A stretch of DNA of 43,079 nucleotides from an uncultured Spartobacteria bacterium (lineage in GTDB: Bacteria > Verrucomicrobiota > Verrucomicrobiia > Chthoniobacterales > Chthoniobacteraceae), in contig CAIWVL010000223.1 of assembly GCA_903916085.1 (NCBI GenBank), positions 1-43,079 of the forward strand. Reading direction: 5' to 3'. Every line of letters begins with the position of its first letter. Position 1 is the stretch's first letter. A model generated the notes under the pieces. It was given only the letters and a program-made list of their open reading frames with translations. It did no database searches and was not told the origin of the DNA. Of the stretch, positions 8,220-17,450 are shown piece after piece. A program made the translations under genes and the position numbers.

Positions 8220-9230
8220 CTAAAACTGTGACAAGAAGCGCTGATCGCTGTCGGTGAAGTGGCGAATGTCCGGTACTCCGGACATAATCATCGCTAAACG
8301 GTCGAGTCCAAAACCAAAGGCAAAGCCAGTGTACCGCTCGGGATCCAGCGCGCGATCTCCCCGGCGCACGTTAATTGCCTCAAAAACAGCAGGATCCACC
8401 ATACCACAGCCCGCTATTTCCAGCCACCGACCGCCCCCCAAGGCGGCTGCCTTGATGTCCACCTCGAAACTGGGCTCCGTAAACGGGAAAAAGTGCGGCC
8501 TGAAGCGAAACTCGGCGTCTTTGCCAAAGAGTTCACGGAAAAAGAATTCCAACGTGCCCCGAAGATCACCTAAAGTCACATCTTCATCCACATAAAGACC
8601 TTCCATTTGATTAAACTGGGCCAAGTGCGTGGCATCTACTTCGTCCCGACGATACGCCGCACCCGGTGCAATGATCCTTACTGGAGGTGCCATTTTTTCC
8701 AAAGTGCGCACCTGAATGGAGGAAGTGTGCGTGCGCAGGAGACGACCGTCGGGAAGATAGAACGTGTCAGCCTCGTTGCGGGCGGGATGATCGGCTGGGG
8801 TATTCAGAGCGTCAAAACAGTGCCATTCAGTTTCGATGTCAGGTCCATCCGCGAGGGCGAATCCCATGCGGCGGAAGATCTGTACGGCCCGGTCCAGGAG
8901 CTGCGTGATGGGATGAAGGCCGCCGGAAGGAAAGGCGACGCCGGGGAGCGTAACGTCAAGACCTTCGAATGCCCTGGCTTCGCGTTCTGCGGTTAGAGCG
9001 CCCTTGCGGGTTTCGAGGGTCGCCATGACCGCAGCGCGCGCTTCGTTGAGCACTTTACCAATGCGCGGCTTTTCTTCCTTGGAAAGCTCACGCATCCGAT
9101 CCGAGAAGACGGTCAACTCGCCACCGCGTCCCAGCAGACGCACGCGTTGCGCCTCGAGTTGGGCCTCGTCGGTACAGGCGTTGATTGCTTGGAGGGCTTG
9201 CGAACTGAGAGATTGAATTTGCGATTCCAT
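8220..9230 (-). CDS. pheS: Phenylalanyl-tRNA synthetase alpha subunit
   Basis: This is the catalytic class II subunit that adenylates Phe and transfers it to tRNA-Phe. The frame is open up to 9410, but residues before MESQIQSLSSQAL do not fit the family. I therefore start at the ATG at 9230, which gives 336 aa, the usual length. Visible are the N-terminal coiled-coil arm (LLGRGGELTVFSDRMRELSKEEKPRIG), motif 2 around FRPHFFPFTEPSFEVD, GGRWLEIAGCGMVDP, and motif 3 GFAFGFGLDRLAMI. The usual infC-rpmI-rplT genes are not upstream; instead pheS is divergent from a TerC-family gene with a 195-nt shared control region. Confidence 0.96.
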   Translation of the reverse strand: MESQIQSLSSQALQAINACTDEAQLEAQRVRLLGRGGELTVFSDRMRELSKEEKPRIGKVLNEARAAVMATLETRKGALTAEREARAFEGLDVTLPGVAFPSGGLHPITQLLDRAVQIFRRMGFALADGPDIETEWHCFDALNTPADHPARNEADTFYLPDGRLLRTHTSSIQVRTLEKMAPPVRIIAPGAAYRRDEVDATHLAQFNQMEGLYVDEDVTLGDLRGTLEFFFRELFGKDAEFRFRPHFFPFTEPSFEVDIKAAALGGGRWLEIAGCGMVDPAVFEAINVRRGDRALDPERYTGFAFGFGLDRLAMIMSGVPDIRHFTDSDQRFLSQF

Positions 9231-9360
9231 CGGATGACAGGCTGTGGCTTCGACTCGAAGGTTTCGCAGAATGCCCTGCTCAAAAAACGGTGCAAGTCTG
9301 GCCTGCATTTCCAAGCCAACGCGGACTGCGACGAGCGCAAAAACATCTAATAAAGCAAAC

Positions 9361-9389
9361 TTGGAACCCTGCCTCATCCACGCTAACTT
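9361..9389 (+). promoter_or_regulatory. Sigma-70-like promoter for the TerC-family gene
   Basis: TTGGAA (9361-9366), a 17-nt spacer and TAACTT (9384-9389), 37 nt before the ATG at 9426. It lies within the divergent pheS/TerC region. Confidence 0.4.
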
Positions 9390-9425
9390 CATCTTTTCCT
9401 GCAGGCCCACTTCTACTCTATCCCT

Positions 9426-10220
9426 ATGATTGAATTGCCCGAACTATACGAGATTGAGGAACAGTGGCCCATTCTCGCCTCCATGGCGCTGATTGAGATT
9501 TTGCTCTCCGTAGACAACCTCATTGCGGTCTCGGCGGTTGCGACCCACCTGCCTCCGAACAAGCGCAACCTCGCTTTAGGCATCGGCGCAATTGGCTCCT
9601 ACTTCTTCCGGGCCCTCGCATTATTGGTGACTGCGCCCATCATTTCGAGTTACTTTGCCGCAAAGATTTTAGGCGCGCTGTACATGATTCACCTGATGGC
9701 GTCCCACTTCACTAGTCGTAAAGTCGAAAGCGCCAAGCCTCAAATTGAGGAGTGGGGTTTCGGACGAACGCTTCTCAGCGTGTTGCTCGTAGATTTCATG
9801 CTGAGCACCGACAACATCGTCGCCGCCGTGTCTCTGAGCAGAACACTCTGGGTGGTGTGCTCCAGCGTCTTCTTCGGCATCGTGTTCGTGCGCCTCTTGG
9901 GCGGCATCACCGTGCGGGCTGTCCGCCGTCTGCCGGTCCTCAGTAACAGCGTGTACGTGCTCGTCGGCTGGATCGGGCTGATCCTGCTCGCGGAGACTGT
10001 CTCCAAGACACTCAAAATTTCGCATCTGAGCGACCTACAGAAGTTTCTGGTGCTGCTTGAGATCACGATTATGACGCTTGTTTACGATGCCGCGCCTTTC
10101 TTGCAACGGCTTCTGGCACCGTTTCTCGCCCGAGTCATGCTCCCCTTACTGCGACTCATCAACGCGCCGCTTTCGGTCCTGTTCTGGCCCATCAGAAAGC
10201 TGACCTCTCTAGCAGCCTAA
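9426..10220 (+). CDS. TerC-family integral membrane protein (possible metal exporter)
   Basis: 264 aa with about seven hydrophobic helices. Two copies of the family's D-N motif sit in membrane segments: LSVDNLIAV near residue 28-36 and LSTDNIVAAVSLS near 126-138. This duplicated motif is characteristic of TerC/YjbE/YkoY proteins. Members have been linked to tellurite resistance and, in several bacteria, to manganese export at the Sec translocon. I infer an inner-membrane transporter role only from the family. It stands alone between pheS (divergent) and uvrA. A possible promoter (TTGGAA-17-TAACTT) precedes it and a hairpin follows it. No yybP-ykoY riboswitch is recognisable upstream. The substrate is unknown. 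Confidence 0.85.
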   Translation: MIELPELYEIEEQWPILASMALIEILLSVDNLIAVSAVATHLPPNKRNLALGIGAIGSYFFRALALLVTAPIISSYFAAKILGALYMIHLMASHFTSRKVESAKPQIEEWGFGRTLLSVLLVDFMLSTDNIVAAVSLSRTLWVVCSSVFFGIVFVRLLGGITVRAVRRLPVLSNSVYVLVGWIGLILLAETVSKTLKISHLSDLQKFLVLLEITIMTLVYDAAPFLQRLLAPFLARVMLPLLRLINAPLSVLFWPIRKLTSLAA

Positions 10221-10230
10221 GCGAGCTTGT

Positions 10231-10258
10231 GAGGTACCCGGCGAAATTCCGGGGCCTC
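10231..10258 (+). terminator. Hairpin downstream of the TerC-family gene
   Basis: GAGG-ta-CCCGG (10231-10241) pairs with CCGGG-g-CCTC (10249-10258) around a 7-nt loop, 10 nt after the stop. There is no T run, so termination is not certain. Confidence 0.35.
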
Positions 10259-10473
10259 TACCACCGGCACACCGAGCGAAGATGGTTTTCCGATCGCTTT
10301 CGTGGGGCGGGCCCCCACAAGAGCACCTCATGACCAGAAACCGCCTCTCGGGGGCTGAGACACTTTGACCTTCTCATGATCCGCCATTTCTTGGCACACG
10401 GCGCTCCTGGAGGAACGCGGTATGTCCGGCACCCTCGCAAGTTTTTAGAGATCATGGGCTTCGCTAGCTTTTA

Positions 10474-13400
10474 ATGAACCATTTTTCTGAGTCGAGCGTC
10501 GGCACAATCGAGGTGCGCGGTGCGCGCCAAAACAACCTCAAGGGCTTCGATTTATCGTTGCCCCTCGGCAAGCTGATTGTCGTTTCCGGCCCCAGCGGCA
10601 GCGGCAAATCTAGCTTCGCCTTCGACACCCTTTACGCTGAAGGCCAGCGGCGTTACGTCGAAACGTTCAGCCCCTATACCCGGCAATTTTTCGATCGGAT
10701 GGATAAACCGGCGGTGGATGAAATCCGAGGCATCCCGCCCGCCATCGCCATCGAACAGGTCAATGCCGTGAAGTCCACGCGCTCCACCGTGGGCACGATC
10801 ACCGACCTCAACGACTATCTCAAACTACTTCTCCCCCGCGTGGTCGAAGCCTTTTGCCCCGGCTGCCATCGGCCCGTGCGCCCCGCCACTGCGGCCTCGA
10901 TTACAGACTCCATCGCCGCCCTCAACCTCGGCCCACTCCTCCTCACTTTCCCCATGGCCGTCCCTGCGGACGCCGCGCCCGCTGAGTTCTTGAGCTTCCT
11001 CCAACAGCAAGGCTACCAGCGCATTTGGGCAGACGGCACCGTGCTGCGCACCGACGAACCGGCCGCCACCCTGCCCGCGCAGGTATTCGTCATCCAGGAC
11101 CGCCTTACCCCTGACGCCGACAACACCGCGCGCCTTTCTGAGGCGGTGGAAACCGCGCTACGCTTTGGTAAAGGACGTCTCGCAGCCATCGCCGGAAGCA
11201 CCATCCATCCCTTTGCAAAAGGATGGCATTGCGCCTCTTGCGAACGCAGCCTACCGGAACCCACGCCCGGCCGTTTCTCCTTCAACCATCCCCTTGGGGC
11301 GTGCGCCACTTGCCGCGGATTCGGACGCACCATCACCCTCGACCTCATGCGGGCTATTCCCGATGAATCATTGAGCCTCGCCGATGGTGCCATTAAACCT
11401 TTCCAGACCGAGAGCGGCCAAGAATGCCAGAGAGATTTACTCAAGGCAGCCACCAAGCGAGGCATCAAAACCAAACTGCCCTTTTCCAAGCTGCCCGAAG
11501 CCGAGCGCCACTGGGTTTTGTTTGGCGAAGCCCCGGAACGCCCGGGTGAAGAGCTTTGGAACGAGGGACTTTGGTATGGTGTGCGGGGATTCTTCCATTG
11601 GCTGGAATCCAAAAGCTACAAAATGCACGTCCGCGTGCTCCTGAGCCGCTACCGCAATTACACCCTCTGCCCGGACTGCGAAGGCGGTCGTTTTGCGCCG
11701 GAGACTCTAAACTTTCGCTGGGACGGTCTCACCGCTCCCGAACTCATGCGCCTCCCGGTCAGTGAGTTGCACGCCTTCATCGCGGCTCACCGGGAACACA
11801 TCGCGACGGACGCCACCGCAGATCTGTTGGCCGGCGAGGTCCAAGCTCGGCTCGGCTATTTACTGGAAGTAGGCCTCGGCTATCTCACATTAGAACGCCC
11901 GACCCGCTCGCTCAGCGGCGGGGAAACGGCGCGCGTAAACCTCACGACCTGTTTGGGAACTGCGCTAGTCAACACGCTGTTTGTCTTAGATGAACCCAGC
12001 ATCGGTCTCCATCCGCGTGACACGGGCCGTCTGTTAGGCGTGTTACGTCGACTACGCGATCGGGGCAATACTCTCGTTGTGGTGGAACACGAAGAGGCGG
12101 TGCTACGTGCCGCAGACCACTTTGTAGAAATCGGGCCAGGCCGGGGCGAATCAGGCGGTCACCTCGTTTATTCAGGCCCATCCGGCAGCGTGCTCGCAGG
12201 CAAAACCGACACACTCACAGGCGATTATCTTACCGGTAAAAAATCCGTTCCCATCCGTACAGCCCGCCGCCCCGCTAAAGGCTGGATCCGCGTGGAAGGC
12301 ACCTCAGCGCACAATCTACAAAACGTGGACGCCGATTTTCCCCTGGGCGTGCTGTGCTGCGTAACAGGCGTTTCTGGTTCGGGAAAGAGCACGCTTGTAC
12401 ATCAAGTACTATACAGGCATTTAGCTAAGGCTCAGGGACTTGAACTCGAAGAGCCGCCCGGCCCCTGCAAGGCTTTGATCGGTGCGGAGAAAATCGGCCC
12501 CGTATTGCTCGTAGACCAGTCGCCCCTTTCAAAAACGCCGCGCTCCAGTCCCGCATTGTACCTCGGCATCTTCGACGCGATCCGAGAACGCTTCGCGCAA
12601 ACTCCGGAGGCGAAGTCTACGGGACTCACGGCCAGCGCCTTCTCATTTAACTCGGGCACAGGCCGTTGCGAACGTTGCTCTGGAAGCGGCTTCGAAAAAA
12701 TCGAGATGCAGTTTCTAAGCGACGTGTTCGTGCGTTGCCCTGAATGCGAGGGCCGCCGTTATCAACTGCACATCCGAAAGCTCAAGCTCCAAGGCCTCTC
12801 CATTGACGGAGTCCTTGATTTGACCGTGACGGAGGCCATTCCCTTTTTCGCGGAACTGGCCCTTAAACCCGTTCTAGCTCCATTGCGCGCCCTAGAGGAA
12901 ATTGGCCTGGGCTATCTACGCTTAGGCCAGCCGCTCAACGGCTTATCAGGTGGGGAAGCGCAGCGTCTGAAATTGGTGGAACGGCTGATTCAACGTTCTG
13001 AAAAGGGAGCCTTCCTGATTTTAGACGAGCCCACAACCGGGCTTCATTTTGACGACATCACGCTTCTCGTCGGGGCACTGAATCGGCTTGTCGACGATGG
13101 GCACACGGTCGTTGTCATTGAGCACAACCCTGAGCTTATTCGCGGTGCCGATCACGTCATCGACCTCGGCCCAGAAGCGGGCGTAGCAGGCGGGACCATC
13201 GTGGCCACCGGGACGCCCGAACAAATTGCGGCCTGTCCAGAGTCGCACACGGGCCGTTATCTGCATGCCACAAGCTACCCTGAAGAGCATTCGCTTGTAG
13301 CTGAGCCTGAATTTGTTGTAGATGAGCCAAACTCCATCCGGATCATTGGTGCGCGTCAACATAACCTGAAGAATCTGACACTCGAAATCCCCCGTAACTC

Positions 13401-15942
13401 GCTTGCGGTGATTACAGGTTTGAGTGGTTCGGGCAAATCCTCTCTCGCGTTTGACCTGTTATTTGCAGAAGGTCAGCGGCGCTTTTTAGATAGCATGTCT
13501 CCGTATGCGAGGCAGTTCGCCACCCAACTCGAGCGCCCCGATGTGGACCGTGTTTTGGGCCTGCCACCGGCCGTAGCCATCGAACAACGACTCACGCGCG
13601 GCGGCGGTAAATCCACCGTAGCGACCGTGACCGAAGTGTATCACTTTCTGCGGCTTTTATTTGCAAAGGTCGGCCTGCAACACTGTCCCACCTGCAATAC
13701 GCCTGTGGAAAAACAGACGGCAGCAGAAGCTGTCCGCCGGACCGAGGCGCTGAGCGAAACCGGCAAAGTGAAGGTGCTCGCGACGCTTGTCCGAGCTCGC
13801 AAAGGCTTTCACACCGAAACGGCGAAGTGGGCGACTCGGCATGGGTTCAAGCAAATGCTGGTCGATGGTAAATGGGAACGCGCGGATGCCTTCCCCAAGT
13901 TGGAACGCTTTCGCGAACACACCATCGAAGTGCTTATCGGCGAGGTGAGCACGGGCAACGAAGCACGCGTTCTGGTGGAGAAGGCCCTTGAAGTGGGGCA
14001 GGGAACGGTCCAACTCCTTGATTCCCACAACCGCCGCCATGTGCTGAGCACAGAACAAAGCTGCTCAGGCTGCGGCACTTCCTTCGACATTTTAGATCCA
14101 CGCTTATTTTCCTTCAACAGTCCCCACGGTTGGTGCGAAGCCTGCCACGGCTTTGGCGAAGCATGGGACCGCAAAGACAATCCGCGCCTCGATTCCGCTC
14201 TGGAAATCGAGCTCGACCACGAACGCCAACACTCCGCTTTGGAAGACGGCGAAGCCACTCCCTGCAGCCAATGTAACGGCTCGCGCCTCAACCCCGTGGC
14301 GCGTGCCGTCCATGTGGCGAAAACATCCATCCACGCGTTGGTCTCATTAACCGCCGGAGACGTGCTCGATTGGACGAGCCGCCTCACCTTCGCCGGTGCA
14401 CAGGCTCGCATCGCGGCGGACATTCTTCCCGAAATCACCCAGCGCCTCCAATTTCTTGGGGAAGTCGGCCTCGGTTATTTGGCACTTAATCGCTCCGCCC
14501 AAACACTTTCTGGAGGCGAATCTCAGCGCATCCGCCTCGCCGCACAACTCGGCTCCAACCTGCGTGGCGTTCTGTATGTGCTGGATGAACCCACCATCGG
14601 GCTGCACCCTAGAGATAACGCTGCCCTCCTCGACACACTCGAAGCACTCAAGGCCAAGGGCAACTCCCTCGTCATTGTCGAGCACGACGAAGACACACTC
14701 CTGCGCGCCGATCACGTCATCGACTTAGGCCCCGGTGCAGGCCGGCACGGAGGCGAGATCATCGCGCAGGGCACCTTGGCAGATTTACGGCTTTCGGAGC
14801 GCTCCGCCACGGGTCATTGCTTACGCAATCCCCTCCAGCACCCGATGCTGGGTAAGCGCCGTTCTCTTGCCAAAGGGAAACTACCAGGCTGGCTCGAACT
14901 CAAGGGCGCCTCTCTCCATAACATGCGTTCCATGAACGCCCGCATTCCTTTGGGACGCCTGACGGTACTCACGGGCATCTCCGGTTCAGGAAAAAGCACG
15001 CTCATGCGAGGCATTCTCAAACCTGCCGTTTCGGATTTCCTGAGCAGTACAAAGGTCGGTTCAAAAGCTAAATTAAACAGCAACTTACTCAAGGAATTGC
15101 GGGGCGCAGAGGCCCTGGAGGCTGTTTACGAAGTGGACCAGTCCCCCATCGGAAAAACCTCGCGCTCCACGCCTGCCACCTACCTCGGTATCTTTGACGA
15201 CATCCGAAACTTGTTCGCCGGCACCCCTCCCGCGCGGATGCGAGGGTACGCATCGGGCCGTTTCTCGTTCAATACAGAGGGTGGGCGTTGCGAGACGTGT
15301 TTGGGTCAGGGGACGATCAAGATTGAAATGAACTTCCTGCCATCCGCTCACATCACGTGCACGGACTGCCACGGAGGCCGCTACAACGCCGCCACCCTAG
15401 AAATCCCCTACCGTGGTCGGACGATCGCCGATGTGCTGGCCATGCCCATGGAGGAAGCTGCTGATTTTTTTGGACCACAAACGTCTATCTCACGTCCGCT
15501 CAAGTTACTGTGTGAAACAGGGTTAGGCTACCTGACCTTAGGACAGTCCAGCCGCACGCTGAGCGGGGGCGAAGCGCAACGGCTTAAGCTGGTCAGCGAA
15601 TTGGCGAAGGGCGTTGGCAGGAGCGAAAATGCAAAGTTGCGTAGCTCCAAGGCCCTGAAGTCGATGCTCTATCTGCTGGAAGAGCCCACGATCGGCCTGC
15701 ATCAAGCCGATGTACGCCAACTACTTGGAGTTCTGCACCGTCTCGTCGATGCCGGCCACACGGTAGTCGTGATCGAGCACCACACCTCAGTCATTGCGGA
15801 GGCTGACTACCTGTTAGAGATCGGTCCAGAAGCGGGAGCTGCCGGTGGACTCCTCATTGCGAGCGGCACCCCAGAGGCGGTGTTGCGCGTGCCCGAGAGC
15901 CGGATCGCGCCGTTTCTAAAGCCGCTACTGGTGTGCGAGTAG
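10474..15942 (+). CDS. uvrA: Double-length excinuclease ABC subunit A (tandem UvrA)
   Basis: 1822 aa, about twice the normal UvrA of 940 aa. UvrA recognises bulky DNA lesions and loads UvrB in nucleotide excision repair. Two complete UvrA units are joined in one frame. Four Walker A loops are visible: GPSGSGKSS (39-47), GVSGSGKST (632-640), GLSGSGKSS (982-990) and GISGSGKST (1501-1509). Four ABC signatures (LSGGETARV, LSGGEAQRL, LSGGESQRI, LSGGEAQRL) are intact. Each unit has its own cysteine zinc modules, for example CPGC/CATC/CERC/CPEC in the first and CPTC/CEAC/CETC/CTDC in the second. Walker B reads LDEP in three cassettes but LEEP in the last (E1736). Chlamydiae also carry a roughly double-length UvrA, which supports a PVC origin. 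There is no internal start or stop suggesting two genes. Transcribed alone; uvrB and uvrC are not in the window. Confidence 0.96.
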   Translation: MNHFSESSVGTIEVRGARQNNLKGFDLSLPLGKLIVVSGPSGSGKSSFAFDTLYAEGQRRYVETFSPYTRQFFDRMDKPAVDEIRGIPPAIAIEQVNAVKSTRSTVGTITDLNDYLKLLLPRVVEAFCPGCHRPVRPATAASITDSIAALNLGPLLLTFPMAVPADAAPAEFLSFLQQQGYQRIWADGTVLRTDEPAATLPAQVFVIQDRLTPDADNTARLSEAVETALRFGKGRLAAIAGSTIHPFAKGWHCASCERSLPEPTPGRFSFNHPLGACATCRGFGRTITLDLMRAIPDESLSLADGAIKPFQTESGQECQRDLLKAATKRGIKTKLPFSKLPEAERHWVLFGEAPERPGEELWNEGLWYGVRGFFHWLESKSYKMHVRVLLSRYRNYTLCPDCEGGRFAPETLNFRWDGLTAPELMRLPVSELHAFIAAHREHIATDATADLLAGEVQARLGYLLEVGLGYLTLERPTRSLSGGETARVNLTTCLGTALVNTLFVLDEPSIGLHPRDTGRLLGVLRRLRDRGNTLVVVEHEEAVLRAADHFVEIGPGRGESGGHLVYSGPSGSVLAGKTDTLTGDYLTGKKSVPIRTARRPAKGWIRVEGTSAHNLQNVDADFPLGVLCCVTGVSGSGKSTLVHQVLYRHLAKAQGLELEEPPGPCKALIGAEKIGPVLLVDQSPLSKTPRSSPALYLGIFDAIRERFAQTPEAKSTGLTASAFSFNSGTGRCERCSGSGFEKIEMQFLSDVFVRCPECEGRRYQLHIRKLKLQGLSIDGVLDLTVTEAIPFFAELALKPVLAPLRALEEIGLGYLRLGQPLNGLSGGEAQRLKLVERLIQRSEKGAFLILDEPTTGLHFDDITLLVGALNRLVDDGHTVVVIEHNPELIRGADHVIDLGPEAGVAGGTIVATGTPEQIAACPESHTGRYLHATSYPEEHSLVAEPEFVVDEPNSIRIIGARQHNLKNLTLEIPRNSLAVITGLSGSGKSSLAFDLLFAEGQRRFLDSMSPYARQFATQLERPDVDRVLGLPPAVAIEQRLTRGGGKSTVATVTEVYHFLRLLFAKVGLQHCPTCNTPVEKQTAAEAVRRTEALSETGKVKVLATLVRARKGFHTETAKWATRHGFKQMLVDGKWERADAFPKLERFREHTIEVLIGEVSTGNEARVLVEKALEVGQGTVQLLDSHNRRHVLSTEQSCSGCGTSFDILDPRLFSFNSPHGWCEACHGFGEAWDRKDNPRLDSALEIELDHERQHSALEDGEATPCSQCNGSRLNPVARAVHVAKTSIHALVSLTAGDVLDWTSRLTFAGAQARIAADILPEITQRLQFLGEVGLGYLALNRSAQTLSGGESQRIRLAAQLGSNLRGVLYVLDEPTIGLHPRDNAALLDTLEALKAKGNSLVIVEHDEDTLLRADHVIDLGPGAGRHGGEIIAQGTLADLRLSERSATGHCLRNPLQHPMLGKRRSLAKGKLPGWLELKGASLHNMRSMNARIPLGRLTVLTGISGSGKSTLMRGILKPAVSDFLSSTKVGSKAKLNSNLLKELRGAEALEAVYEVDQSPIGKTSRSTPATYLGIFDDIRNLFAGTPPARMRGYASGRFSFNTEGGRCETCLGQGTIKIEMNFLPSAHITCTDCHGGRYNAATLEIPYRGRTIADVLAMPMEEAADFFGPQTSISRPLKLLCETGLGYLTLGQSSRTLSGGEAQRLKLVSELAKGVGRSENAKLRSSKALKSMLYLLEEPTIGLHQADVRQLLGVLHRLVDAGHTVVVIEHHTSVIAEADYLLEIGPEAGAAGGLLIASGTPEAVLRVPESRIAPFLKPLLVCE

Positions 15943-16188
15943 AGCACTCATTTTAAACACGAGAAAAGCAGATTCTGCCCTCACTTCGTTTAGCTTCGCT
16001 TCACAGCGCACGCTGGCACACCGGTTAGGGAGGCCAGCAATGCACCCAGACGCATGTGGGGGCCGGGTTCAAAGGCGCGCGCCTCTTATGCGCTCAAAAT
16101 GGCCAATCCCCAGACGCAAAGCTCACTCAACGCCAACCTAAAAACGGCAAGTCCCTTCCGCAAATCTCCTCCGCGACTCCACGTGAAA

Positions 16189-16890
16189 CTATTCTTTCTT
16201 GAACGCATCGCTTTGCAGAAAAGTCCGTACCCGCTCTGCCAGTAATTTGTAGCCTTCTTCGTTAAAGTGGAGTTGATCGTCCACGAAAAGCTCGGGGCGG
16301 GGTGCTCCGTCCGCTCCCAAGGACAGGTCATACGCCTCAAGGTATTTGACGTGAGACGCGGTTTTCACGAACGTCGCAACGAGCGAGTTAAGCTCCCTCG
16401 TTTGAGGGACCTCCGTAATTCGCGAACCCACTGGACACAGCGAGATAAACACGATGTCTGTACCGGGAAGTATCGCGTGCACTGTGGATTCGAATTCCTT
16501 GAACTCATTGAAGACCTGTGTCGCGGACTTTCCCGCGTGAAGATCGTTGCCGCCGGCCCTTAGCAAAATCATCCGAGGTTGGCAGGGAAAGATCAGCTGG
16601 TCGGCGAAGAAGGTGGCATCCGCGATCTGCGAGCCGCCGAAGCCGTGATTGATAACAGCGTACCCCGGAAAATCAGTCGCCAGAGTTTTCCAACGCCGGA
16701 TGGTGGAGGATCCAATAAACAGCAAAGCGTCTTTGGGCGGAGGCGTGACCCGTTCACTTTGAACGATGGCGTTGATCTCCTTTTCCCACTTGAGCGACGG
16801 CGAAGTTGCCGTTGGCTCGGCGGGTGATCCTTTGGAGACGGGCGACAGGACGAGAAGTCCAAGCAGTAGGGCGATGCGTGGCAGAGTCAT
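16189..16890 (-). CDS. Secreted SGNH/GDSL-family hydrolase
   Basis: 233 aa from the ATG at 16890. That start is chosen because it directly gives a signal peptide (MTLPRIALLLGLLVLSP, cleavage near residue 20-24); the frame extends to a TTG at 16944 without one. All four SGNH blocks are present: FIGSST with S62 as nucleophile, the glycine in NHGFGGSQ (block II), GGND with N115 (block III), and DDQLH with D205 and H208 (block V). Such proteins cleave ester bonds in lipids or acetyl groups on polysaccharides, here probably in the periplasm or outside. The substrate cannot be read from sequence. It is a single gene divergent from the S4-domain gene, with two inverted repeats in the 165-nt space between. 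Confidence 0.85.
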   Translation of the reverse strand: MTLPRIALLLGLLVLSPVSKGSPAEPTATSPSLKWEKEINAIVQSERVTPPPKDALLFIGSSTIRRWKTLATDFPGYAVINHGFGGSQIADATFFADQLIFPCQPRMILLRAGGNDLHAGKSATQVFNEFKEFESTVHAILPGTDIVFISLCPVGSRITEVPQTRELNSLVATFVKTASHVKYLEAYDLSLGADGAPRPELFVDDQLHFNEEGYKLLAERVRTFLQSDAFKKE

Positions 16891-16902
16891 GAGCGGATGG
16901 GG

Positions 16903-16966
16903 GTAAGTGCGCTGTAGCCTAGTCGCGCTTACCTTAACCCGCAATGAACCTCAACAGCCTGTTGAG
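16903..16966. promoter_or_regulatory. Two inverted repeats in a divergent control region
   Basis: GTAAGTGCG (16903-16911) and CGCGCTTAC (16924-16932) form 9-bp arms with one mismatch, 13 nt upstream of the SGNH hydrolase start. Next to it, CTCAACAG-C-CTGTTGAG (16950-16966) is a perfect 8-bp-arm palindrome. It is followed toward the S4 gene by an AT-rich stretch that could hold a -10 box. The spacing and symmetry suit a dimeric regulator's operator; no specific regulator is implied. Confidence 0.35.
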
Positions 16967-17055
16967 CATTGTTTTATACGTGTATTCTTGCCGCACAGCA
17001 CTCTCGCCTGTTTTCCAGTTTGGCAACCTCCCTCTCAGGCGTTTGATTACCCTAC

Positions 17056-17436
17056 ATGCGACTAGATCTCTGGCTTTGGGCAGTGCGAGCTTACAAAACG
17101 CGGCCCCTTGCCGTCGCTGCCATCCATAACGGCCGCGTCCACATTCTCGGACTCCCCACCAAACCCTCCCACACCGTCCGTCCCGGCGAAATCATCACCC
17201 TGCGCCTCGACACCGATGTCACGCTCTGGACACGCACGCTGCGGGTGATCGACACGCCCAAGTCTCGCGTCGGAGCCAAGCTCGTTCCGCAATTTGCCGA
17301 AGACCTGACAGCGCCGGAGGAGCTTGAAAAATCACGGCTCCGTCCCGGCGCCATTTCTGGCTTTCGGCCGCGAGGAACCGGTCGCCCCACGAAACGGGAG
17401 CGCCGGGCCCTCGACGACATCATTGAATCAACCTAA
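17056..17436 (+). CDS. hslR: S4-domain RNA-binding protein, HslR (Hsp15)-like
   Basis: 126 aa. The S4 fold occupies about residues 1-60 (MRLDLWLWAVRAYKTRPLA, then NGRVHILG, then PSHTVRPGEIITLRL). The C-terminal third is rich in Arg and Lys, as in Hsp15. In the family the protein binds 50S subunits that carry a stalled peptidyl-tRNA, and related proteins act in ribosome rescue. The start at ATG 17056 matches the family N-terminus exactly, without a Shine-Dalgarno. It converges on the PVC cytochrome gene with only 14 nt between the stops. Other small S4 proteins are possible, but length and tail favour HslR. Confidence 0.85.
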   Translation: MRLDLWLWAVRAYKTRPLAVAAIHNGRVHILGLPTKPSHTVRPGEIITLRLDTDVTLWTRTLRVIDTPKSRVGAKLVPQFAEDLTAPEELEKSRLRPGAISGFRPRGTGRPTKRERRALDDIIEST

Positions 17437-17450
17437 CGGCCTCTAGCCAT

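Noticed and set aside
10258-10455. A possible further copy of the palindromic repeat and a 65-codon minus frame before uvrA
   Set aside because: Only short pieces (CCACCGGC, CGGGGGCT) resemble the repeat and the order does not hold, so I do not count it as a copy; the frame has no supporting features.
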